Shown here one piece after another: positions 54,977 through 64,000 of a stretch of DNA of 64,000 bases. Position 1 is the stretch's first letter; every line of letters starts with the position of its first letter. The notes beneath the pieces were generated by a model that saw only the letters and a list, made by a program, of their open reading frames with translations, did no database searches and was not told the origin of the DNA. Source of the stretch: Triangularia verruculosa (Eukaryota > Ascomycota > Sordariomycetes > Sordariales > Podosporaceae). The stretch covers positions 1-64,000 of the forward strand of contig MU863960.1 of assembly GCA_033296885.1 (NCBI GenBank), written 5' to 3'. The translations under genes and the position numbers were made by a program.

Positions 54977-55837
54977 ATGAATCACATACCAAGAATAGGC
55001 CGGCAACTCGCCGCCGACCTCTCCTCCCTCCGCTCCCAATTCCAATCCTCATCCTCCCAGAAACGCTTCTTCACCCCGAATAAACCACGACGAGCAAACC
55101 AGCACAGCAGCCAACACCCGCACCACCACCAACCAGCCACCCCCGGGGGCAAATCGAACCCCCAAATGGACAGAATAAACCAGCTGTACCGCCAGCGCAA
55201 CCGCTCAACCGCGTATTACACCATCTCCATCATTCTCGGAACAGTCGCTCTGTCATATGGTTCCGTACCAATGTACAAAATGGTACTTCCCCCCCTATCC
55301 CTATCCCTCCCTTCCCCTATATATCCCATTTACTCACACACCATCCCCATTAATCAGATCTGCCAAACAACCGGCTACGGCGGGCAACCCGTCCGCTCCC
55401 ACGGCGGCACCGCCGACCAAACCCAAGAGGACATCACCGCCAAGCTCTCCCCCGTCACCACCTCCCCCCGCATCCGCGTCTCCTTCAACGCCTCGGTCTC
55501 GGACCTCCTCGACTGGAAGTTCGTCCCCCAACAGCGCGAAGTTAGAGTGTTACCAGGAGAGACGGCGCTGGCGTTTTACACGGCGACGAACAACACCGAC
55601 AGGGACATCATCGGCGTGGCTACCTACAGCGTCACCCCAGCGCAGGTGGCGCCGTATTTCAGCAAGATTCAGTGCTTCTGCTTTGAGGAGCAGCGGCTGC
55701 AGGCGGGGGAGACGGTGGATATGCCGGTGTTTTTTTACTTGGATCCGGACTTGCTGAATGATTTTAAGATGAGGAACGTTGAGAGTGTGGTGTTGAATTA
55801 TACGTTTTTTAAGGCTAGGTATGATGATCAGAAATAA
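54977..55837 (+). CDS. cox11: Cytochrome c oxidase assembly protein Cox11
   Basis: Two exons, 54977-55282 and 55358-55837, for 261 aa. The N-terminus is basic and Ser/His/Gln-rich, a mitochondrial presequence. A single membrane helix follows (TAYYTISIILGTVALSYGSVPMYKM), then the intermembrane-space beta-sandwich with ICQTTGYGG, RVSFNASVSDLLDWKF and the copper-binding KIQCFCFEEQRL. Cox11 delivers copper to the CuB site of Cox1 in the inner membrane. The 75-nt intron (donor GTACTT, acceptor ATCAG) falls exactly between MYKM and ICQTT, is a multiple of three and has no stop, so retention would insert 25 residues after the membrane helix. It is convergent with the gene at 56106. Confidence 0.95.
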   Translation: MNHIPRIGRQLAADLSSLRSQFQSSSSQKRFFTPNKPRRANQHSSQHPHHHQPATPGGKSNPQMDRINQLYRQRNRSTAYYTISIILGTVALSYGSVPMYKMVLPPLSLSLPSPIYPIYSHTIPINQICQTTGYGGQPVRSHGGTADQTQEDITAKLSPVTTSPRIRVSFNASVSDLLDWKFVPQQREVRVLPGETALAFYTATNNTDRDIIGVATYSVTPAQVAPYFSKIQCFCFEEQRLQAGETVDMPVFFYLDPDLLNDFKMRNVESVVLNYTFFKARYDDQK

Positions 55838-56105
55838 GGGGTGGTTTTGTGACGGGATAGCGGGGGAAAAGAGTTGTACGATATTTTGTATCGGGGATTT
55901 TGGGAAAGGGGACAATCATCAAGGGTTTTACATAAAATATACAACCGAGACCAGGGCAAAGTCGGGACAAATGGGGGGGCATGGAATGAGATCTCATCTT
56001 TTGGATTATACTTACATATTTTACAGGACATATACCTCGAGAAAAGTGATACACAAGGATTTTACAACATGCTTCAAACTTGTTACAAAGAAATCTTACA
56101 ACGGC

Positions 56106-58529
56106 TCAGTTTCGACGCGATGATTGTCCCCACCTCCCCTCCATCTTCGCATTCTTCTTCACTCCCTTCATACTCCGTCTCGGTCTGTTCTTCTTTGCCG
56201 CCTTGCTCTTGAGCTCGCGGTTCATCATCCACGCGTTCAAAGGACGACGATAGCCAATGAATTTGCCCTCGGGGGAGTAGACGTCGATGACAGGCCAGTT
56301 TGGTTCTGGGCCTGCATCCTCCTCCTCCTCTTCTTCAACGTACTCGTCCTCCTGTCTCCAATCATCATCTTGTTCTTCTCTGGACTCAGCGGGCTTGTCA
56401 TCCCACGCCGCCCAGAGGTCCTTTTTGAGCTCTTCGTCCGTCATCCTTTGGTTGTAAGCCGGTTTCGGCCTTCGTTTTTCCTTCTTGGGCTCGCGGGACA
56501 CAGCGTTGAGGGGTTCTGGTCTCAGGTCAAGGGTGGTTGCGGACGAGGTGTTTTCCGCGGCGGGGGGGTTGAGCAAGATGTCAAAGGGGTCGTCGGAGGG
56601 TGGTCTGACGGTTTGAGGTCGGGTGGTGGTGGTGGTGGTGTCGAAGAGTTTCCTGGTGCGGACTTGAACTGCCAGCTCGACCCAGCCGACGCCTTCGATG
56701 AGGATGTCGATTCCTAGTACGCGGTAGGGGAGTTGGTCGACTTTGAGACCGACGGCTTCTTTGCGGGTTAGAGGGCCGGTGCGGGCTTTGGTGATGTCAT
56801 ATCGTAACTGGAACGCGCCCGCATGTTGAATGTTCTGGCCGGTGCCGGGAAGGGCGATGTTGCCGACCTTGGGGGCGTTCTCGTCTTGGGTTTGGGTTGC
56901 GATGGCCTTTTCGGTGGAGGTGAGATGGGGGTCGATGGGGGTGAAGGCGTAGGCCAAAAAGACGAGTTCCTCGTCTGGGGCGACGTTGCGGGGGGTGATG
57001 CGGATGAAACCTCCCAGGAGGAGGGACTGGCCGGGTTTGATGGTTTGCTGCTCGGGAATGACGCGGGATTTCATGATGAGGGAGGAGCGGCATTCTGGGC
57101 GGACGAAGAGCTCAATGTCGCCTCTTGAAAGGCCGGGGAGGTCGATGAGCTCGCCTTTGCCGGAGCCGAAGGGGACGCGGATGGGGGAGGCGGTTGTTCC
57201 TGGCAGGGAGGAGACGACTGGCATAGCTGGGAAGGGGGTTTCTGGTTGAGGTGGAGGTAAGAGGTCGGAGGCGGTGTCAAGGGTGAGGCCGGGGAGGAGG
57301 GTGTTCGGTGCTTCCACCTCTTCCTCGGGGTTTTCGTCCAAGGACCGAGTCTTGGGGTAGACAGTAACCGGGGCGATCTTCTTCTTGTTGAGCAGGACGG
57401 CTGTGTTCTCGGACATGCGGTTTTTGGGAAAGACCTTTTCGAAGAGCCGGGACTTTCCAACGTTGACTTTTCCAACCATCCAGTTTGCGCCGCCGCGTTT
57501 CCAAATGTCCTCTTTCAGTTCTTTGGTCCACCAGTCTCGGGAAGCGCTGACGAGGTGAACGTTTCCTAGCCTGACACGGTGTCCTACCCGCCCTAGGGCG
57601 TCGCGAAGGGACTCTCTGATATATGGCATTATGGAATCAACCTGTTCCTTCTTGGGCGCGAGGAGATCGGAGCGGGTGACGATGAAGCTCATCTCGATCA
57701 GCCTGCCGTGGCGGTACTTTCGCTCACCTCCTCTTCGGTTCTGAGTTCGTAGCGTAATATCCAAAATGCTGTGAAGTCTAGGCAGAAGGGACATGGGGAA
57801 ATCGGCGGCGTCGATGATGTGGTATACATGGTTGTATTTGTATGGCGATTCTTCGATGGTCTCCTGGATGGATTCGACCGTCGGATGGTAGATGGAATTG
57901 CCGGCGTGATTATGGACCAACTTGTGGCAACGATCGCAAAGCAGCGCTTTCTCAGTTTCAGGCCTTGTATCGGGCTTCTGTTCTCGCCTTGGTATATATC
58001 CTCCTTGGGGTAGAAGCGACTTGAGATCGATGCCAGATTTTGCCAAAGCCTCAAGATCCAGTCCGCTCAGTGCCTGTTTGACGATGTCCTCCTGCTGAGC
58101 TTTGGTCGTGGCTACCTGATCTGCTTTCTCCAATCCTAACCACTGCCGCACTGATTTTCGCGACAGATCGTAGTAGCCAGCTTCATCAGGGACGGCGGTT
58201 TGCGACAGTGCACCGCAGCCAGTACATTGCGGCGGTAGTGTCTTCTTTGGCGCTTCGGCGGGCGGCGCAATCGCTTCTGGGGCATCTGACGTGTGTTCTT
58301 TACTGCTTGATTGTTCGTGTAATCTTCTAAGTTGTCGGAACTGGCATGGCGCATTCTGGCGATAGTGTGGGATCGACGGTCGAGACCGAGGGGCATTTGC
58401 GACGGTTGAAAGTGAGCGGAAGGCGGGGCATAGGTAGAGGGGCAGCTCCGAAGTTGAGCTGGGGCGCTCAAGGTTAAACACCCTTCCTAGCCATCTTGAA
58501 GACGCAGTCCGGGCCGGCCGAATATGCAT
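56106..58529 (-). CDS. gep3: Mitochondrial circularly permuted GTPase Gep3/Mtg3 (YqeH-like)
   Basis: Single exon, 807 aa from ATG 58529; an open frame extends slightly upstream without ATG. A long basic presequence is followed by a zinc-ribbon (CTGCGALSQ and LLCDRCHKLVHN). The GTPase motifs come in permuted order: the G4-like VTRSDLLAPK precedes the P-loop WMVGKVNVGKSRLFEKVF and the G3 motif DLPGLSRGD. This order and the zinc-ribbon define the YqeH/NOA1/Mtg3 group. In yeast Gep3/Mtg3 acts in mitochondrial small-subunit rRNA processing and ribosome assembly. The C-terminus is a long acidic and basic low-complexity tail (EEEEEEDAGPEPNWPVIDVYSPEGKFIGYRRP...). It is divergent from the Mrp49-like gene with 284 bp between starts. 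Confidence 0.9.
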   Translation of the reverse strand: MHIRPARTASSRWLGRVFNLERPSSTSELPLYLCPAFRSLSTVANAPRSRPSIPHYRQNAPCQFRQLRRLHEQSSSKEHTSDAPEAIAPPAEAPKKTLPPQCTGCGALSQTAVPDEAGYYDLSRKSVRQWLGLEKADQVATTKAQQEDIVKQALSGLDLEALAKSGIDLKSLLPQGGYIPRREQKPDTRPETEKALLCDRCHKLVHNHAGNSIYHPTVESIQETIEESPYKYNHVYHIIDAADFPMSLLPRLHSILDITLRTQNRRGGERKYRHGRLIEMSFIVTRSDLLAPKKEQVDSIMPYIRESLRDALGRVGHRVRLGNVHLVSASRDWWTKELKEDIWKRGGANWMVGKVNVGKSRLFEKVFPKNRMSENTAVLLNKKKIAPVTVYPKTRSLDENPEEEVEAPNTLLPGLTLDTASDLLPPPQPETPFPAMPVVSSLPGTTASPIRVPFGSGKGELIDLPGLSRGDIELFVRPECRSSLIMKSRVIPEQQTIKPGQSLLLGGFIRITPRNVAPDEELVFLAYAFTPIDPHLTSTEKAIATQTQDENAPKVGNIALPGTGQNIQHAGAFQLRYDITKARTGPLTRKEAVGLKVDQLPYRVLGIDILIEGVGWVELAVQVRTRKLFDTTTTTTRPQTVRPPSDDPFDILLNPPAAENTSSATTLDLRPEPLNAVSREPKKEKRRPKPAYNQRMTDEELKKDLWAAWDDKPAESREEQDDDWRQEDEYVEEEEEEDAGPEPNWPVIDVYSPEGKFIGYRRPLNAWMMNRELKSKAAKKNRPRRSMKGVKKNAKMEGRWGQSSRRN

Positions 58530-58813
58530 GACTGATATTTCTAGATTCGACAACAAGTGATGTTGAAGAACTGCCAGTCTTCAACTTTTCACCTGCATCG
58601 CATCCAAAATTTCTGGGTCCAGGGACTTTTTTGGACAGGGGTTACGGCCGGCAGCCCCGCGCTTGGCATTGATCAGAAAGCTCCCGGCAGGCAAAAGCGG
58701 TGAGACCAATTCCTGAAAATTATTACGGGGTCACTGCGCAGCTTGAAGGTGGTGCCGCCCGCGTGATAGCCATCATCGTCCAACCCCCCTTAGACAGTCG
58801 AGATATCTTCAAA

Positions 58814-59632
58814 ATGGTCGGCGTAATAAGGAGACTACACAAGCTCAAGTCGGTGAGTATCTTAGTCTTTCCACTGCGAGAATTATTGGACTAACTTGGA
58901 TGCTTCCTTCTAGACGGTACATCTGCCCCCAGACCCCTCCGCGACCCAGTGCGCCGATGACATACCGCCAATTGTCTCAATGTACTCCTGCTAACAACAA
59001 CTATAGCTACTTGATATCAAGTGCGGGCCAGGAGCGGCTATTTTCCCCAGCGATGTGACCAGGATACACCTCGAATTTGCCTATGGTCTGGCAGGACATC
59101 TAGGACCAAGGTACGACGGCTACGGTCTGGGCAGAAGAAGGGAACGTTGAGTGGTGTTATTGACGCCTTTTTGTTCAGGAAATTCTGGAGGAATAATCTC
59201 CCACGACTGAAATTCTGGAACCCCGCTATTCCGATGGTTATCAACCGAACAAAAGATGTCTCTGGACCAGCGGTATTAAGTGTCTACTTCCGCGAGCCGG
59301 GCTCGACGCTCCAAGAACTACAGACACCCAGTTCGTCTTTCCACGGCTTCGCCAAGGCCCCACAACCAGCCGAGGGCGAGCGTGTTCTCACAATCGATAT
59401 GAAGAACCTCGAGTCGGACAAGATTCTAGAGGAACTTCTGACCAAGAGCGGCGCGGTACCAGTAAGACCATCACCGCAAGAGGAGGCCGACATGGCGGAA
59501 CTTCGGGACTTGAGACAGATCGGAGAGGTCGACCGGGAGAGAGTGAAGCGAAAGACAGATGCTGAGAAGAGGGAGAAGAGGCTCATCGCCCAGGCACAAT
59601 CTGAGGCTGCCGCTATCAGGGCTGCGTTATAA
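58814..59632 (+). CDS. Mitochondrial large-subunit ribosomal protein, L51/S25/CI-B8 family (Mrp49-like)
   Basis: Preferred model: exons 58814-58852, 58914-58916 (3 nt), 59007-59110, 59179-59632, for 199 aa. Without the 3-nt exon it is 198 aa. The N-terminus MVGVIRRLHKLKS leads into LLDIKCGPGAAIFPSDVTRIHLEF, then PRKFWRNNLPRLKFWNPAIPMVINR, the typical L51/S25/CI-B8 fold. A long charged helical tail (EEADMAELRDLRQIGEVDRERVKRK...) is an extension found in filamentous fungi. It most resembles yeast Mrp49 (mL61), a large-subunit mitoribosomal protein; another family member cannot be excluded. The region 58853-59006 contains two complete sets of intron signals around ACG (see findings). It is divergent from gep3. 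Confidence 0.8.
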
Positions 59633-60574
59633 GCGGTCGTTTGGAGGTGTTGGCGGTGGTTGATTGAGCGTCTGCTCTGGCTTGGAGAGAGCCAGGAGCT
59701 TGTATATCATTGTAAAGAATTACTCAAAAGAAAGGCCTCGAGACCGCACTGCTGTTGTCCATAATCGCGTATCTGATCTCCGCCCCACCTCAAGATATCC
59801 GTCCTTAGGGTTAGCTGTTCAGAGCATTGACATGTGAGCCGCAAATCACATTTCTGCATGTTTCGTTTCGTGTAAGGGATGAAGAGCCCCTAGATTGTTA
59901 TTACTGTCCGCTCTGCCAATGCAGCGGCTCTTGATATGCCAGTAGACGAGCAATATATCTCATCTGCATTGCCAATACACACAAGGCTCATACCGGGAGA
60001 CGAAATTGATTAAAAGGCTTGGATTGGGCACAAGGTGGCATTCATATCGAAAGATGTTGGTTGACAGGCCCGTGTACGACGGCTTACAGGGCGCTGGTAC
60101 GAAGGAGCACCCCTGCAGCCCGCACTATTCCTGGGGAACAAGGGGGGGCCAGGGGGCTTCGCGCCATGCCGCACCTGGTCTGGCCTGCTCTCTCGTTCGA
60201 CAGGAAAAAAGGCCACGACTGCCTTGGGAAGCATCATCCCTTTTTCCCTTCCAGCTGAAGCTCTTCAAGCTCGACAAGACTTCACTGCCGCCGCCTGTCA
60301 TCGAGTGTCTCCATTTCTTTTTGGGGGACACTGCTTGTTGGGCGTTTTCTTCTTCGACAATTCACACTTGCATTGGTAGCTCGGCAACCAAACCTTGTTC
60401 CAGCACTTTATTCTTTTTCGACACGCTCGTTTTAGCCGTTTTATGACTTGCATCCCCATATCAGGACAATCACCACCACCGAGGCCCGTCCGCCACCCCT
60501 GAACAAGCAACACCACCACAAGCCCAATTCCATCTATCTAAGCGCCCGCCAATTGATCAACCCTTCTCGCCATC
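59633..60574. other. Intergenic region upstream of pmt2
   Basis: 3' UTR of the mitoribosomal gene and the promoter of pmt2. The last 100 bp before the ATG are rich in CCACC and C/A, as in other 5' leaders here. No coding region or RNA gene seen. Confidence 0.55.
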
Positions 60575-63232
60575 ATGGCTGCTGCCAACGACAGAGGCCC
60601 TGTCGTCACTGGCGCCGACCTGGGCGATGCCCGAAGACGCAACATCCCGGGCACTCCCCAGACCGTTGCCGTGCCCGAGCCTGATGATAAGAAGAAGGTC
60701 AAGAAGGTGAGCACCCATTACCTCGACCCGCCACTCCCCACGCCGTCCAGTCAGTCGCGACAATGCGATTCTCTACCCCGCCAAGGCATTGGGCAGCTTG
60801 CGCCAGAACGTCTTGTTTACAGCCAGTTGCTAACAGCTTGCGTTTGCTAGGAGCCATCGTTCCTCGAGATCCTTGACCAATGGGAGTGGCTCATTGCCCC
60901 CATCCTCTTCACTGCGCTCGCCTTCTTCACACGTCTGTACAAGATCGGCATTTCCAACATTGTGACTTGGGACGAAGCCCAGTTAGTACACCCCCCTTAT
61001 CTCATCGCTGTCGTTCTCGTTCTCGTTGCAACGGTGCCGCTAACCCGACGGCCCGCGATAGTTTCGGAAAGTTCGGTAGCCACTACCTCAAACGCGAATT
61101 CTACTTCGATGTCCATGTATGTGCTCTCTATGATCACAACAAGCGAGCTTTTGCTGATTTGTTATTCCTCTAGCCCCCAGCTGGAAAGCTTCTCGTCGGT
61201 TTGAGCGGTTATCTCGCGGGTTACAATGGATCCTTCGAGTTCAAATCAGGGGAGACCTACCCCCCTGAGTTGAACTACACCTTCATGCGCCAATTCAACG
61301 CCTTCTGGGGTGCTATCTGCGTTCCCCTCGCCTACTGGACTGCCAAGGAGCTCAAGCTCCGTCGCAACGCTGTCTGGCTCGTTACTCTTATGGTCCTCTG
61401 CGAGAACTCGTACACCACCATCTCCCGGTTTATCCTCCTCGATTCTATGCTTCTTTTCGGTACCGTTGCCACCACACTCTGCTGGGCCAAGTTCCACGGT
61501 CAGCGCAAGAACAGCTTCGAGCCCGAGTGGTTCTTCTGGCTGTTCATGACCGGTCTCAGCATTGGTTTTGTTACCAGTGTCAAGCTGGTGGGACTTTTCG
61601 TCACTGCTCTTGTTGGTCTGTACACTATCGAGGATCTCTGGAACAAGTTCGGCGACACCAAGATGCCCATTGTAAGTTCAGAGTGCCCCCTTTTTTGAGC
61701 TAGAAATTAACATATCGCAAAGCCCACCCTCGCTGCCCATGTCGGAACTCGTGTAGTTGGACTCATTATTCTTCCCTTCCTTGTCTACCTTCTCAGCTTC
61801 GCCATCCACTTTGCGGTTCTCACCAACAGCGGTCCTGGCGATGCGCAGATGTCCTCGCTGTTCCAGGCCAACTTGAGGGGTACTGAGGTCGGCAGAAACA
61901 GCCCCTTGGAGGTTGCCCTTGGCTCCAAGGTCACTATCAAGAACATGGGTTATGGCGGCGGTCTGCTCCACAGTCACGTCCAGACCTACCCTGAGGGCTC
62001 TGGCCAGCAGCAGGTTACCTGCTACCACCACAAGGATGCCAACAACGACTGGTTCTTCTACCCCAACCGCCGTGATGCCGATTATGATACCGCCGCCGAG
62101 CCCCGTTTCATTGCCGACGGCCAGACCATTCGCCTCCTCCACTCCCAGACCGGCCGCAACCTTCACTCTCACCAGATCGCTGCTCCTATCACCAAGGCTG
62201 ATTGGGAGGTTTCCAGCTACGGCAACATCACTGTTGGTGACGAGAAGGACCACTGGAAGATTGAGGTTGTTAGCGATGCTGCCTCCAGAGACCGCTCCAA
62301 GATTCGTACCCTTACCACTGCCTTCCGTTTGAAGCATGAGGTTCTGGGCTGCTACCTCCGCGCTGGCAACGTTAACTTGCCCCAGTGGGGTTTCAAGCAG
62401 ATTGAGGTCACCTGCACCAAGGACAACAAGCCTCGCGATACCTACACCCACTGGAACATTGAGTCTCACATCAACGAGAAGCGTAAGTTAGCACACTGCA
62501 AAATATCATGAGATGAGCCATACTAACACCCAGCAGTTCCCCCTGGAGATCCCGGCCAGTATAGGTCTCCTTTCTTCAAGGACTTTGTTCACCTGGTAGG
62601 TTATGGATGCCCTAATCTGTGGAACGACATGCTAACTCCGGTAGAACGTTGCCATGATGACTTCCAACAACGCTCTTGTCCCCGATCCCGACAAGCAGGA
62701 TGACTTGGCTTCGCAATGGTGGCAGTGGCCCATCCTGCACGTCGGTCTCAGGATGTGCGGCTGGGACGACAAGATTGTCAAGTACTTCCTCCTCGGCAAT
62801 CCTCTCGTCTACTGGGGCTCAACTGCTGGCCTCGGTGTCTTCGGCCTCCTCACCGTTTGGTACATCCTCCGCTGGCAGAGAGGCTACAGGGAGCTTTCTC
62901 AGTTCGACATCGACCAGATCCACTACGCCGGTATTTACCCCGTCATCGGCTGGTTCCTCCATTACCTCCCCTTCGTCGTCATGGCCCGTGTCACCTACGT
63001 CCATCACTACTACCCAGCCCTGTACTTTGCCATCCTCACTTTTGGTTTCCTTACCGATTGGTTCACCCGCAACCAGAAGAAGATTGTTCAGTATGCCACA
63101 TATGCCGTGCTCGATGCGACGGTTATTGGGCTGTACATTTTCTTCATTCCTATCTGCTGGGGCATGACTGGCTCCAACAAGCAGTACGGCTACATGAAGT
63201 GGTTCGATACATGGAGGATGTCAGATGCTTAA
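60575..63232 (+). CDS. pmt2: Dolichyl-phosphate-mannose protein O-mannosyltransferase, PMT2 family
   Basis: Seven exons: 60575-60706, 60851-60981, 61062-61116, 61174-61671, 61723-62482, 62537-62595, 62645-63232, for 740 aa. After a cytosolic N-terminus, helix 1 leads to the lumenal loop with the catalytic acidic pair TWDEAHFGKFG and HYLKREFYFDVHPPAGKLL, diagnostic of the PMT2 subfamily. Helices follow, then the lumenal MIR region (e.g. LHSHVQTYPEG, LLHSQTGRNLHSH), then the C-terminal membrane helices. The enzyme transfers mannose from dolichol-P-mannose to Ser/Thr of secretory proteins in the ER, usually as a Pmt1-Pmt2-type heterodimer. It is needed for cell wall integrity in fungi. All splice phases close exactly. 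Confidence 0.95.
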
Positions 63233-64000
63233 CTTTGGGAAATTGGGCATTTTACGGGGGGTAGAATAGAAGGGATTTGTGGAGATATCTTGCTGTTGAA
63301 ATGTTTGTCGTTGTCGTTTGTTGTACGATGCGTTGCGGGAATTATGCTCTTCTTTTGTGTGCCATATGAAGAAGCAAAATCAACTTGTGATAAAGCATGC
63401 TGGCGCACAAAAAAAAGGGAATTGATGGGGAGGGCGCAAAAGGGGGTGTAGGTCTTCCAGGGCGTGGGTGGGGGAGTTTTTATCAGGGAAGGCTACACAC
63501 TAAAAAGCAAAAGGGAAAACACACACACACCATCATCCGTCAGAGCCAAGAGCTCTGTCTCACTATCTCTAGACATTAACTCTTTAATGTTTTGTTTCTT
63601 GTTTCCCTTTGCTGTTTTTCTTTTGTTTGTGTTGGTGGGAGGGGGAAGGGGGGAGGGGGAAGGGGGGAGGAGAAAGAGAGTTAGATAGATGGAAATGCGG
63701 ATGCCTGTCGAACTGAGATCTTGCTCTGGACAAAACATGTGTTGTGGTGTCATGCAACAGTTGTATCTCGCACTATTGCTGCTTCTCACAGTGTGGCTAT
63801 ATAAAAGCCCATAACATTTGGTAGGGATTTAGGCAAGCAATTTAGCCCAGAGACCGGAGATTGTACAAAAAGACACTTGACATCTTTCGATGCTTGTACA
63901 CCACTGTCCTTCGACCCTGTCCGTTATCGCTTTGAAGCCTTTATATCATGTAGCAGTCTCCGCCTTTCATTTAATCAACAAACAGGAAAGAGCTAGATTC
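63233..64000. other. Downstream flank of pmt2, G-rich tract at 63637
   Basis: 3' UTR and beyond. It contains a polypurine G-run block with several GGGG runs (about 63637-63670), a short (CA)n near 63518 and no coding region. The window ends without a further gene start visible. Confidence 0.6.

Noticed and set aside
59021..59632. 203-codon frame reading through the last intron of the mitoribosomal gene
   Set aside because: Its first part is out of frame with the L51/S25 domain; the spliced model restores the family sequence.

Overview
This window is nuclear DNA of a filamentous ascomycete, most likely a Sordariomycete close to Podospora, Chaetomium or Neurospora. Genes carry short introns (about 50-150 nt) with GTRNGT donors and CTRAC-like branch points. 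Orthologues are of filamentous-fungal type: an opsin-related protein, an O-acetylhomoserine sulfhydrylase, a MARVEL protein, a PMT2-type mannosyltransferase and an OPT transporter. The first 0.93 kb is an AT-rich, stop-riddled block like DNA degraded by repeat-induced point mutation (RIP). Gene assignments come from reading the translations. Exon boundaries are my own, chosen for splice signals, phase and family conservation.

Layout. 0-0.93 kb: AT-rich RIP-like block. 1.2-20 kb: dense housekeeping segment with a RING/TRAF zinc-finger protein, the E4 ligase Ufd2 (4 exons), the PP1 inhibitor Ypi1, a DUF726/Mil1-type hydrolase, mitochondrial GatC, alpha-SNAP/Sec17 and the ribosome-export factor Rrp12. 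20-22 kb: gene-free, with inverted and tandem ~21-nt repeats and a perfect 24-bp inverted repeat. 22-28.4 kb: a PRMT3-like arginine methyltransferase, an unassigned polytopic membrane protein, a second cluster of the ~21-nt repeats and an OPT transporter. 28.4-34 kb: gene-poor, with two tentative hypothetical genes and GC-rich repeats. 34-48 kb: an FAD-dependent amine-oxidase-like protein, a tRNA-like element, a small possible helix-turn-helix protein, a long-chain acyl-CoA synthetase, a MARVEL protein, O-acetylhomoserine sulfhydrylase and EMC7. 48.8-51 kb: a broken gene whose internal 84-bp coiled-coil repeats carry six in-frame stops. 53-63 kb: an opsin-related protein lacking the retinal lysine, a Pol III-like unit, Cox11, the GTPase Gep3/Mtg3, an Mrp49-like mitoribosomal protein with a probable 3-nt exon, and Pmt2.

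There is no operon-like logic, as expected for a fungus. Loose themes are mitochondrial gene expression and assembly (GatC, Cox11, Gep3/Mtg3, Mrp49-like; the last three adjacent) and the secretory pathway (Sec17, EMC7, Pmt2). The least explained material is the ~21-nt repeat family, the decayed coiled-coil gene, the probable microexon and the two Pol III-like units. I saw no CRISPR array, rRNA, intact transposon or virus-like gene.
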